Of a DNA stretch of 56,039 nt, positions 29,965 to 37,160 are shown one piece after another. Each line of letters starts with the position of its first letter. The first letter of the stretch is position 1. Location: NCBI GenBank assembly GCA_005790505.1, contig SXUP01000018.1:1-56039 (forward strand), read 5' to 3'. The position numbers and the translations under genes were made by a program. This stretch comes from Actinomycetota bacterium (GTDB taxonomy: Bacteria; Actinomycetota; Acidimicrobiia; Acidimicrobiales; Ilumatobacteraceae). A model generated the notes under the pieces. The model was not told the DNA's origin and ran no database searches. It saw only the letters and a program-made list of their open reading frames with translations.

Positions 29965-30130
29965 AATTCTCCTATTTGATAAATAAAAACTTGGGTTTTC
30001 CCAAGCAAGCGAAAGATAACACGCCAACCGTGGCAGGGGCTTGATGTGCTCGTATTTTTATCCCTCAAGCCCATTTTTTCACAAAATTTGGGCACCAAAT
30101 CAGACCCCCAGCGTCTAGAGACCCGACCAA

Positions 30131-31594
30131 CTACAGGTAGCCACCGTAATTGAAGCCTTGCTTGCCTCTTGGAGCATCGCCATAGACGGCCCGATTGCCC
30201 CGCAATTGCTCTCGCTGCTCAGTCAACATTGGGAAGAAGTCAAGACCATTGAGCTGACTCAACATTGTTTTCCCAGGGCGCTCGTATTTACCCAAACGTG
30301 AGGCATGAATATCCAGGACATTATTAAAAAGTCGGCGCATTTCACGTGCGTTGCCAAACGATTCTCCACGTTTCATATGTCGAATGAGATACTCCACTGA
30401 TTTAATCCCAGCGCCATGCAGGGTGTAGTCATTTTCCGTAACAAGTTTTTCAAAAATGGTGAGCAATTCGTCGTTGCTGAAATCTGGGAAATGAATCACG
30501 GTGTCAAACCGACTCCGTAATCCGGGATTAGATGACAAAAATTCTTCCATTTTTTTGGGATATCCGGCCGCGACCACCACAAACTCTCCACGATGTCCCT
30601 CCATAAAAGTGAGCAATTCTTCAATTGCTTCTGCCCCGAAATCGAGCCCTTCTCCGACGAGTGCGTAAGCCTCGTCAATGAACAACACGCCACCCAGAGC
30701 CGCGGTGCATGCGGCACGAGTTTTCAATGCAGTTTGACCCACGTAGGCCGCCACGAGCCCACTACGGTTCACTTCTACAACGTGCCCAATTTCCAGAATG
30801 CCAAGCGATAGGTACAACTCCCCAATAAGTTGTGCCACAGTGGTTTTGCCTGTTCCAGGATTTCCAGTGAAGACGAGATGTGGAGAGGGCAATACCGCCT
30901 TCATGCCGACACGTGCCCGCAGTTTCTCGACTCTCTGGCGCGCCACTAGTTGATGCACCATTTTTTTTACCGGTTCAAGACCCACCAATTTGTTGAGGGT
31001 GTCAAGCGCGTCAAGAGTAGAAATTCCCGAAGGAGCAATCCGGCGTGATGTCCCTGATAAATTTGTCGAAAGTTTTTTTTCTTCTATACCAAGATCATTG
31101 TCATCATCAAGGTCTCTAGCTATAAATTCTGGCTCTTCAATTTCACTGTGGTTGATCTCTGATTCTAGATCGGAGATATGTTGAAATAGTGCTTGCATAG
31201 TTTTGAACGTGTGCACCATGCTGCCGATGGACTGCTCAATTTGTTCGGTCGACAAGTTGTCATCAATCAATAGTGAGTGGGTCAAGAATGCTTCGCACTT
31301 ATTGTTGTCAGTGTTCTCAAAACGCACTGAACAAAAGGGTAACCACTGCGTCATTTCTATTAGTTTCTGACACAGTATGCCATTTCTACTGATTGATTCG
31401 AGTGCGACATCAAGTGACAACACGTGGCTGCCATTAAATCGCTCGTAGGTTGCCACTTGCACAACAACAGCCGATTCTTGATTGGGGTTAAGAAGAAGTG
31501 GATCGTCCCTCGTTAAGTCTCCTCTTGAAACAATTGTTCCCAAATCAATTATTTTTTCAATGATGCACTCTTCAATTTCTATTAGGTCACTCAT
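30131..31594 (-). CDS. AAA+ ATPase (CbbX/SpoVK type) with N-terminal sensory-type domain
   Basis: 487 residues. Residues 1-150 resemble the YbjN/type-III-secretion-chaperone-like fold, a mixed alpha/beta region with no catalytic motif. An acidic linker (residues about 150-175) leads to an AAA+ module: Walker A FTGNPGTGKTTVAQ, Walker B GVLFIDEAYAL, pore-type VGQTALKTR, sensor-type VVAAGYPKKMEEF, and an arginine finger region NPGLRSRFD. This is the CbbX-like class, in which the ring remodels or pulls on protein partners. It follows the ADP-ribosylglycohydrolase fusion by 14 bp, so the two form an operon controlled from 33.1 kb. Confidence 0.88.
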   Translation of the reverse strand: MSDLIEIEECIIEKIIDLGTIVSRGDLTRDDPLLLNPNQESAVVVQVATYERFNGSHVLSLDVALESISRNGILCQKLIEMTQWLPFCSVRFENTDNNKCEAFLTHSLLIDDNLSTEQIEQSIGSMVHTFKTMQALFQHISDLESEINHSEIEEPEFIARDLDDDNDLGIEEKKLSTNLSGTSRRIAPSGISTLDALDTLNKLVGLEPVKKMVHQLVARQRVEKLRARVGMKAVLPSPHLVFTGNPGTGKTTVAQLIGELYLSLGILEIGHVVEVNRSGLVAAYVGQTALKTRAACTAALGGVLFIDEAYALVGEGLDFGAEAIEELLTFMEGHRGEFVVVAAGYPKKMEEFLSSNPGLRSRFDTVIHFPDFSNDELLTIFEKLVTENDYTLHGAGIKSVEYLIRHMKRGESFGNAREMRRLFNNVLDIHASRLGKYERPGKTMLSQLNGLDFFPMLTEQREQLRGNRAVYGDAPRGKQGFNYGGYL

Positions 31595-31608
31595 TGCATT
31601 ACACCTTT

Positions 31609-33093
31609 CTATTTGGCTTCAGAGACGAACACAGACCACTCTTTTTCAAGAAATTGATTGAACGTCTCGTTATATGGGTTATATAAATCCCATTGCCCAG
31701 CAAGCCATTGATGTGCTTCAGCGGCACTTGAGCCGTGGCGCAGCATGTGCCAAGCTTTCAAAACTATGCCAGTGCGGCTACGCCCTCCATGGCAGTGCAC
31801 CACAACCGGTATCCCTTCATTTATAAAAGCCTCAATTGCGTCGACGGCTTCGCACACTGCATACCTGAGCGCACTATTAACACTTCCCTCCTCGTCGCGC
31901 ATGTACACTTCGCGGCGAAATGGATGATGCTCAAACCGCTTGTCAGTGATGCACATTGACACCACGCCAAAGTCGCGTGGTGCAAGCGCCGCACCCTCGA
32001 GGTTCGCCGCGTAAACACCCAGCGAATCAACTAATTGTGGCCCTCGAGCGCGCTCTGGGGTTGTGCGTGTGCAGTCTTTGAGCCCCAATAAGTTGCGTGC
32101 TAGATCATGTAATTGCACATTGTTGTAGGTTTGCGTCTTACCGTGCATGCCGGTTATGGATCCATTCAAATACGTTGCCCAACGCGAAGGAATTTGCTGC
32201 AAGCCGTACAAAGCGCCGGCCAATGCTCCGGTGACTGCTGCGACGGTGTCGGTATCGCCACCGAGTTCAATTGCTGCAATAATTGCGTCAGAAAATGTCG
32301 TGGTAGTGCGTACTGCCCAAACAGCTTGTGCCAAGCACGTCCATACCGAGCCATTTCCGGGACCCACAAACTCGTGTGGACTCCAGTCACTTGCCAATAA
32401 TTTCTCGTACACTGCGATTTCAGCACTTGATAGAAACTCAAATTGGCGCGCGAATTGCAACACGTCGTCAATGTTTTCCTCAAAGTTGCCCGTCAAGATG
32501 GTGCGTCGAATGAGTTCGGCTGCAAGTGCAGCGCCCACGCCAGCTCCGTCCTCCCAGTGCGTCAAGCGGGATTGTTCAAAGGCCACGCGCACGGTCTCAT
32601 GAGCACCCCAACGAACACCTGCAATGCCAATAGGTGCAATACGCATCAGAGAGCCGTTGCCGGCACTTTGTCCTGTCGCGTTGTGTCCTTGTTGTGCCGC
32701 CGTCCGCCAATCAGAACCTCTTAAGGCGCGCCGCGTGGTGTTACCAATATCTGTCGCGTTTGAGGCCCATGCTTGGAAGCGGTCGAAGGTATGTGAGGGA
32801 TCAAACTTGCAGTTACAGGCAACAATTGACTCGGCTAGAGCAATCGCCATCTGTGTGTCGTCGGTAAATTCACCAGGTTGCCAATCAAACGGACCGCCAC
32901 CGACCATTTCCCCCGTACCTGTTTGGACCGGCGTCGGAAACTTTTTGCGATATTGGCCGGCAGGACCAAACTCAGTAGGAGCTCCCAGGGCGTCGCCAAC
33001 GGCCGCGCCGATAAAGGAACCAACAGCACGCTGTGATTGTGCATGACTGAGTTGTTTGTGTGGTGGGGGATTTATTAGATCGGTTGCTTCCAT
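31609..33093 (-). CDS. ADP-ribosylglycohydrolase fused to a dual-specificity phosphatase
   Basis: 494 residues, two domains. Residues 20-325 are a DraG/ARH-type ADP-ribosylglycohydrolase: GAAVGDALGAPTEF, the metal site GEFTDDTQMAIALAES, GNGSLMRIAPIGI and GGDTDTVAAVTGALAGALYG. It would remove ADP-ribose from proteins or nucleic acid. Residues 345-490 are a dual-specificity-type phosphatase with the CX5R loop VVHCHGGRSRTG and the usual acidic/general-acid region before it. One polypeptide therefore holds two modification-removing activities. It has a strong AAAGGAGACC ribosome site and is divergent from the NrtR-type regulator. Confidence 0.93.
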   Translation of the reverse strand: MEATDLINPPPHKQLSHAQSQRAVGSFIGAAVGDALGAPTEFGPAGQYRKKFPTPVQTGTGEMVGGGPFDWQPGEFTDDTQMAIALAESIVACNCKFDPSHTFDRFQAWASNATDIGNTTRRALRGSDWRTAAQQGHNATGQSAGNGSLMRIAPIGIAGVRWGAHETVRVAFEQSRLTHWEDGAGVGAALAAELIRRTILTGNFEENIDDVLQFARQFEFLSSAEIAVYEKLLASDWSPHEFVGPGNGSVWTCLAQAVWAVRTTTTFSDAIIAAIELGGDTDTVAAVTGALAGALYGLQQIPSRWATYLNGSITGMHGKTQTYNNVQLHDLARNLLGLKDCTRTTPERARGPQLVDSLGVYAANLEGAALAPRDFGVVSMCITDKRFEHHPFRREVYMRDEEGSVNSALRYAVCEAVDAIEAFINEGIPVVVHCHGGRSRTGIVLKAWHMLRHGSSAAEAHQWLAGQWDLYNPYNETFNQFLEKEWSVFVSEAK

Positions 33094-33203
33094 ATGGTCT
33101 CCTTTTCAAGACAAATTAATACACACGTATTTATTCGTATGGTTTAGTGTACAAATGCAATTATAAGCAGGGGGGTGTGGCACGGTCACGGGTGTTTATG
33201 TAA

Positions 33204-33219
33204 ATAATGGTCATCAATA
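33204..33219 (+). promoter_or_regulatory. Candidate operator A, upstream of the NrtR-type gene
   Basis: ATAATGGTCATCAATA resembles the sequences at 34052 and 34539 (core TARTGGTCAT/TAGTCATAT). It lies 46 bp before the regulator start in the divergent spacer that also serves the ADP-ribosylglycohydrolase operon. The match to the other two is partial. Confidence 0.35.
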
Positions 33220-33249
33220 CCTATTTCCTCCCAAAAGGAGTGCAATGAT

Positions 33250-33996
33250 GTGGTGATGGCTAATCCAAAACGCACCAAACAGGGCAACTTCTACTTGTAT
33301 GTCGACACCGTGGTGCTCACGGTGAGCCGAGAAAAATCGCTTGAACCCAAGGCCCGCTTACAGGTGCTCGTAATGCACCGCCCCACAGCCCCCAAAGGGA
33401 AGTGGGCCCTGCCGGGCGGACTTGTGGCCGACTCCGAAGACCTGCCCGACACGGCGTTGCGTATTGTCAAGCGCGAGACGGGTATCACTGTGCCCAAGGC
33501 TGATCTTTTTCAGGTTGGCACCTATGGCAAGCCCAATCGTGACTCAAGATGGCGCGCTATTTCCGTCGCCTATGTAGTGCTTATTTCTGAACCAGAAACG
33601 CCCGCTCCGATAAGCAACTCTGATGACGCGCGCTTCATGTCGTATCGTCGTTTGCGTGACGAAAGTCTTTTGGAGTTCGACCATCGCACGATCATCCGAG
33701 ATGCTCGGCGCGCCGCGCGCCGACAACTTGAAGACACTCCAATCGCCCTTAAGTTTTGCGATAGCGAGTTCACACTCACAGATCTGCGATGGGTATATGA
33801 AGCCTTCGTGCTTGACAGAGTTGACCCAGCCAACTTTCGGCGTAAAGTTGAGCAGGTGAAAGACTTCGTGAGGCCATTGGACTCACTCATTACCTTTGGT
33901 AGCGAACCAGGTCGCCCCGCCCGTCTATACACGGCAGGAAAAACAAGTGAGTTGAACCCACCTGTGCGTTTTCGGCGCAAACTTCGTCCGCGATAA
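33250..33996 (+). CDS. NrtR-type Nudix-fold transcriptional regulator
   Basis: 248 residues. Residues 10-150 form a Nudix domain (GKWALPGGLVADSEDL) whose catalytic box is degraded: where an active enzyme has REUxEExGI this protein has RIVKRETGI, losing two metal-binding acids. Residues 165-235 are a winged helix (FTLTDLRWVYEAFVLDRVDPANFRRK, then GRPARLYTAG), the NrtR DNA-binding part. NrtR proteins repress genes of NAD and ADP-ribose metabolism and release DNA when ADP-ribose binds. Divergent to the ADP-ribosylglycohydrolase. GTG start with AGGAG upstream. Confidence 0.88.
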   Translation: MVMANPKRTKQGNFYLYVDTVVLTVSREKSLEPKARLQVLVMHRPTAPKGKWALPGGLVADSEDLPDTALRIVKRETGITVPKADLFQVGTYGKPNRDSRWRAISVAYVVLISEPETPAPISNSDDARFMSYRRLRDESLLEFDHRTIIRDARRAARRQLEDTPIALKFCDSEFTLTDLRWVYEAFVLDRVDPANFRRKVEQVKDFVRPLDSLITFGSEPGRPARLYTAGKTSELNPPVRFRRKLRPR

Positions 33997-34051
33997 AACA
34001 TCAAAAGTTGTAAGGGGCTGCTCACCTTAACGATGTGACATCCACTATTTA

Positions 34052-34068
34052 TAGTCATATTGTAACTA
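34052..34068 (+). promoter_or_regulatory. Candidate operator B, palindromic, before the vWA remnant
   Basis: TAGTCATATTGTAACTA: the halves TAGTCATA and (reverse complement) TAGTTACA agree at six of eight positions around one central base. This is the best palindrome of the three related sites, 26 bp before the vWA start. Confidence 0.45.
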
Positions 34069-34093
34069 ATAGGTTCTAGAAAGGGGCCCCAAT

Positions 34094-34431
34094 ATGTCTA
34101 ATTTTACTTCACCATCCACCCCACGCCCCAAGAAGTCAAAATCCAAGGAGTCGACCCACGTTGTGGTGCTTCTTGACGTGTCGGGCTCAATGGAGACCAT
34201 CCGCGGTGACGTTGTCGTCTAAAAGGTCTTGCAGAAGAGCCCATCGTGTTTGTCACCATTACCGATAGCGAAGAAAACTCAAGCAGAAAATATTCAATTA
34301 GTCGGCTAAAAAAACTCGTTTTTGAGCTGGAAGCAGCGGGCTGGACATTTGTATTTCTCTCTGGCGGTCTTGACGCATACGGAGAAGCAGGTCGCCTCGG
34401 TGTGAAATCCAGTCATACCCAATCTTTTTAG
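34094..34431 (+). pseudogene. Von Willebrand A domain gene with internal deletion
   Basis: The first part (42 codons) reads up to the metal-site motif VVLLDVSGSMETIRGDVVV and then hits a stop. The second part, from about 34246, continues in a different frame with FVTITDSEENSS, the later half of the same vWA fold, followed by AAGWTFVFLSGGLDAYGEAG. About 60-70 residues that normally separate these blocks are missing. In relatives the gene encodes a vWA protein of more than 200 residues. It is thus a decayed gene or an assembly break. It has an intact ribosome site (AGAAAGGGG) and candidate operator B. Confidence 0.8.
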
Positions 34432-34538
34432 GGAGACAAGGTTGGCACAAAGGTAATGACCGGATGCCGGTCACAGGAAAGGGGAAAAGGACTACGTGCC
34501 TGCATTTCACAGAACCCTGTAACACCCATGTTGAATAA

Positions 34539-34555
34539 TAGTCATATCTACAATA
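34539..34555 (+). promoter_or_regulatory. Candidate operator C, before the second phosphatase gene
   Basis: TAGTCATATCTACAATA shares the exact left half TAGTCATAT with operator B at 34052. It sits 61 bp before the GTG start of the phosphatase gene; a repeat element GAACCCTGTAACACCC lies just upstream (34512-34527). Confidence 0.4.
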
Positions 34556-34599
34556 AAGACCCGGCAGGCAGTCTGGCGGGCAACAGCTAAGGAGGCTAT

Positions 34600-35250
34600 G
34601 TGTCAGTTACACCATCGATTCCATCTCACAGCGAGGGGTCCCTCGTCCACGACGAGAGGCCAGCAAACCCCGCCAATTGGTGGCGACGAATATGCGAGGT
34701 CACCCCAAATCTCTTTTTGAGTGGTGGACTCTCAGGAGATGAAGATCTCGCACTCAACCAACTCAATGAATGGGCAGAGGCGGGCATTACGCACTACATC
34801 GCAGTGCACGGGGAGCGCGACGATAGCGAGTTCGTCCACGCCAATTCAAACATTATTTGTATTGTTGAAGGCGTAGACGATAACGGTACTCCTCGTGACC
34901 CACAGTGGTTTGAAGATGTCACGTCTGCGGCACTCGAAATCCTGGAAGATCCGAACGCAGTCATCATGACCACTTGTTGGATGGGCGTCAATCGCGGCCC
35001 ATCTGCGGCATATGCGATTCTTCGAGCACTCGGGTGGGAGTCTGTTCCGGCATTGCGTGCAATTCGAACAGCAAGGCCAATTGCAGGAATCATCTACGCA
35101 CCGGATGCGGCGCAATGGTGGGTCGAGCGCAATGGTGGCACCAACCGAGAAGCGCGCGAAGCATATAACGAAGTCGTGGAATGGCTATATCGAAATCCAC
35201 TTGACGTGTCATACGTAATCAGGGCTATCGGCTCTCGAACGGCAGCATAG
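34600..35250 (+). CDS. Dual-specificity-type protein phosphatase
   Basis: 216 residues. The core loop is TTCWMGVNRGPSA, a CX5R phosphatase signature in which the usual His before the Cys is replaced by Thr. The nucleophile and arginine remain, so activity is possible. The region around residue 92 (EGVDDNGTPRDPQWFEDVT) has the spacing of a general-acid loop. The C-terminal part (ALRAIRTARPIAGIIYAPDAAQW) matches DSP helix organisation. GTG start preceded by AAGGAGG. It is followed after 10 nt by the deacetylase-like gene. Confidence 0.85.
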   Translation: MSVTPSIPSHSEGSLVHDERPANPANWWRRICEVTPNLFLSGGLSGDEDLALNQLNEWAEAGITHYIAVHGERDDSEFVHANSNIICIVEGVDDNGTPRDPQWFEDVTSAALEILEDPNAVIMTTCWMGVNRGPSAAYAILRALGWESVPALRAIRTARPIAGIIYAPDAAQWWVERNGGTNREAREAYNEVVEWLYRNPLDVSYVIRAIGSRTAA

Positions 35251-35260
35251 GAGGCGGGTG

Positions 35261-36154
35261 ATGAAAGCAATCCCAGTGTTTTATTGCCCCGAGTACTTGT
35301 ATGAAAGTACTTCCATCGACACAACCAACAAGGCCGCGTTTGTCGCATCGTCACTTGATTGTGATCCAATCTTGAATGTACGGGTCGTGAAACCCTCCCG
35401 AGCAATCACGGTAGATGAAATTGAGCTCGTGCATTCACCTGAATATGCACGAGCGATTGCAACTGGCGTGGATAAAAACCTGGCAGACAAAAACGGTATT
35501 GGTGATTGGACTCCAGGTCTTGCAGAATCACGACTGTGGGCAACTGGCGGAGTTCGCGATGCGATCCTTGAATCTATTAAAACGGGTCGCAACGCGGGCT
35601 CTATGTCGAGTGGTCTGCATCATGCGCATTTCGATTACGGAAAGGGTTTCTGCACGATAAATGGGTTGGTCATCGGGGCCCGGTTGGCACTTATTGAGGG
35701 TGTCACACGCGTGCTAATTCTTGACCTTGACGCACACGGCGGCGGTGGAACGGCATCTCTGATCAAAGGTGTTGCAGGAATTGAGCAAGTTGATGTTGCA
35801 GTGAGTTCATTTGATGGTTATCAAAGCACGTCGCAATCTAAATACACCCTCACAAGTGGTTCTGAATATCTTGAGGTGGTGCAGCGCGAACTTGCATCAG
35901 TAGTAGATCCTGCAAGCATCGGTCTGATGATTTACAACGCAGGGGTGGACCCACATGAGGATTGCGACATCGGCGGCAGTCCTGGCATCACCACGGAAGT
36001 GCTCAAGGCACGCGATGAAATGGTTTTTTCATGGGCAGCGGCGCATGGTGTTCCTGTCGCGTTTGTCTTTGCGGGAGGCTATATCGGAAACCGTTTGAGC
36101 CAACAGGAACTCGTCCAACTTCACCGCAACACTATTGCGGCAGCAGCGCGCTAA
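35261..36154 (+). CDS. Histone-deacetylase-like amidohydrolase
   Basis: 297 residues of the arginase/HDAC superfamily. Motifs in order: GLHHAHFDYGKGFCTINGL (the His-His and substrate loop), LILDLDAHGGGGT (zinc-ligand DxDxH), and YNAGVDPHEDC. These metal-dependent enzymes remove acetyl groups from lysine, polyamines or small molecules. The ATG at 35261 is preferred over a GTG one codon upstream because AGGAGG is six bases before it. Placement beside ADP-ribose and phosphate removers suggests a protein-modification role. Confidence 0.92.
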   Translation: MKAIPVFYCPEYLYESTSIDTTNKAAFVASSLDCDPILNVRVVKPSRAITVDEIELVHSPEYARAIATGVDKNLADKNGIGDWTPGLAESRLWATGGVRDAILESIKTGRNAGSMSSGLHHAHFDYGKGFCTINGLVIGARLALIEGVTRVLILDLDAHGGGGTASLIKGVAGIEQVDVAVSSFDGYQSTSQSKYTLTSGSEYLEVVQRELASVVDPASIGLMIYNAGVDPHEDCDIGGSPGITTEVLKARDEMVFSWAAAHGVPVAFVFAGGYIGNRLSQQELVQLHRNTIAAAAR

Positions 36155-36185
36155 GGAGAGCAAAGACCGTGTTTCCGCAAATGCA

Positions 36186-37157
36186 TCAAACAGGGCTGGC
36201 AGGGGGCTGAGTCAAAAAGCTCAGCCCCTCCCAGAAGGATTCAGGCACGATGTTTTCTGCGTAGTAGAGATCTTGCTGGATTTCTTGGGGACTTCTAGCC
36301 CCAATCACCACGCAGGAGACATGCTCGTTGCGTAGACCAAATTGCACAGCCACATGTGGCAGGGAAGTTCCGTGAGACTCCGCCAAAACGGCAAGTGCCT
36401 CGGCGCGCTCAATCAGTTTGACAGGAGCAGCAACATAGTCGAAAGTTTTGTTCTTGCCGGGGTCAGCGAGTAAACCGCTGTTGAAGATACCGCCAAGCAC
36501 AACACCAATATTTCTGTTGGCGCACAGTTCCAACAAAGCAGTTCCAGATTTATTGTCAAGAACCGTGTAGCGACCAGCCAAAAGCAGGCAATCAAGATCA
36601 ATTTGTTGAACGAAACGGGTCAGTGATTCACTCTGGTTCATGCCACAACCGACGGCCTTGATGACGCCTTCTTGGCGCAACTCGATGAGGGTCGGAAAAG
36701 ATTCAGCCATTGCCCACTGTTCATGATCGTCGGGATCATGAACATGAACTACATCTAGATAATCGGTCTGAAGTCGATTGAGGCTCTCGTCAATTGAGGC
36801 AAGAATCGCCCCCCGGCTGAAGTCGAAGATTGGTTCCAAATTGGGCACATTTTTGAAAATTGTTGGTGACAATTCGCCAATTGGCTCACGCAACAATCGC
36901 CCGACTTTGCTGGCAAGTACATACTGCTCACGCGGATACTTTGCGAGGGCATGTCCGAGGCGGATCTCTGATAATCCGTGGCCATATAAAGGTGCCGTAT
37001 CAAAAAACCGCACACCTCCATTCCAGGCGGCATCAACCGTCTGCTGAACATCTTCGTCGGACACTTCCTCAAAGAGGTTCCCAAATGGTGCACAACCCAA
37101 ACCGATTCGTGAAACTTTTGGTCCGCGTGATCCAAGTTGTCGAGTCTCAATAGTCAC
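36186..37157 (-). CDS. Aldo-keto reductase, probable L-fucose dehydrogenase
   Basis: 323 residues of the aldo-keto reductase superfamily. RFFDTAPLYGHGLSEIRLG contains the catalytic Asp and Tyr. The active-site Lys follows in YVLASKVGRLL and the His in DVVHVHDPDD. Genes of this type next to fuconate dehydratase commonly encode D-threo-aldose/L-fucose 1-dehydrogenase (L-fucose to L-fuconolactone). It stops 3 bp short of the dehydratase gene's stop region on the same strand, so the two are one transcript. The specific substrate is inferred from the neighbours. Confidence 0.85.
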   Translation of the reverse strand: MTIETRQLGSRGPKVSRIGLGCAPFGNLFEEVSDEDVQQTVDAAWNGGVRFFDTAPLYGHGLSEIRLGHALAKYPREQYVLASKVGRLLREPIGELSPTIFKNVPNLEPIFDFSRGAILASIDESLNRLQTDYLDVVHVHDPDDHEQWAMAESFPTLIELRQEGVIKAVGCGMNQSESLTRFVQQIDLDCLLLAGRYTVLDNKSGTALLELCANRNIGVVLGGIFNSGLLADPGKNKTFDYVAAPVKLIERAEALAVLAESHGTSLPHVAVQFGLRNEHVSCVVIGARSPQEIQQDLYYAENIVPESFWEGLSFLTQPPASPV

Positions 37158-37160
37158 GGA

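Noticed and set aside
30037-30079. GGGCTTGA / TCAAGCCC stem with a T6 run as a plus-strand terminator
   Set aside because: Only the doubtful 28-residue frame lies upstream on that strand and the loop is 20 nt; kept as unexplained.
30097-30112. 11-nt match between 30.1 kb and 52.8 kb (GGGGTCTGATT) as an attachment-site pair
   Set aside because: Too short, no integrase gene, and consistent with chance in a 56 kb window.
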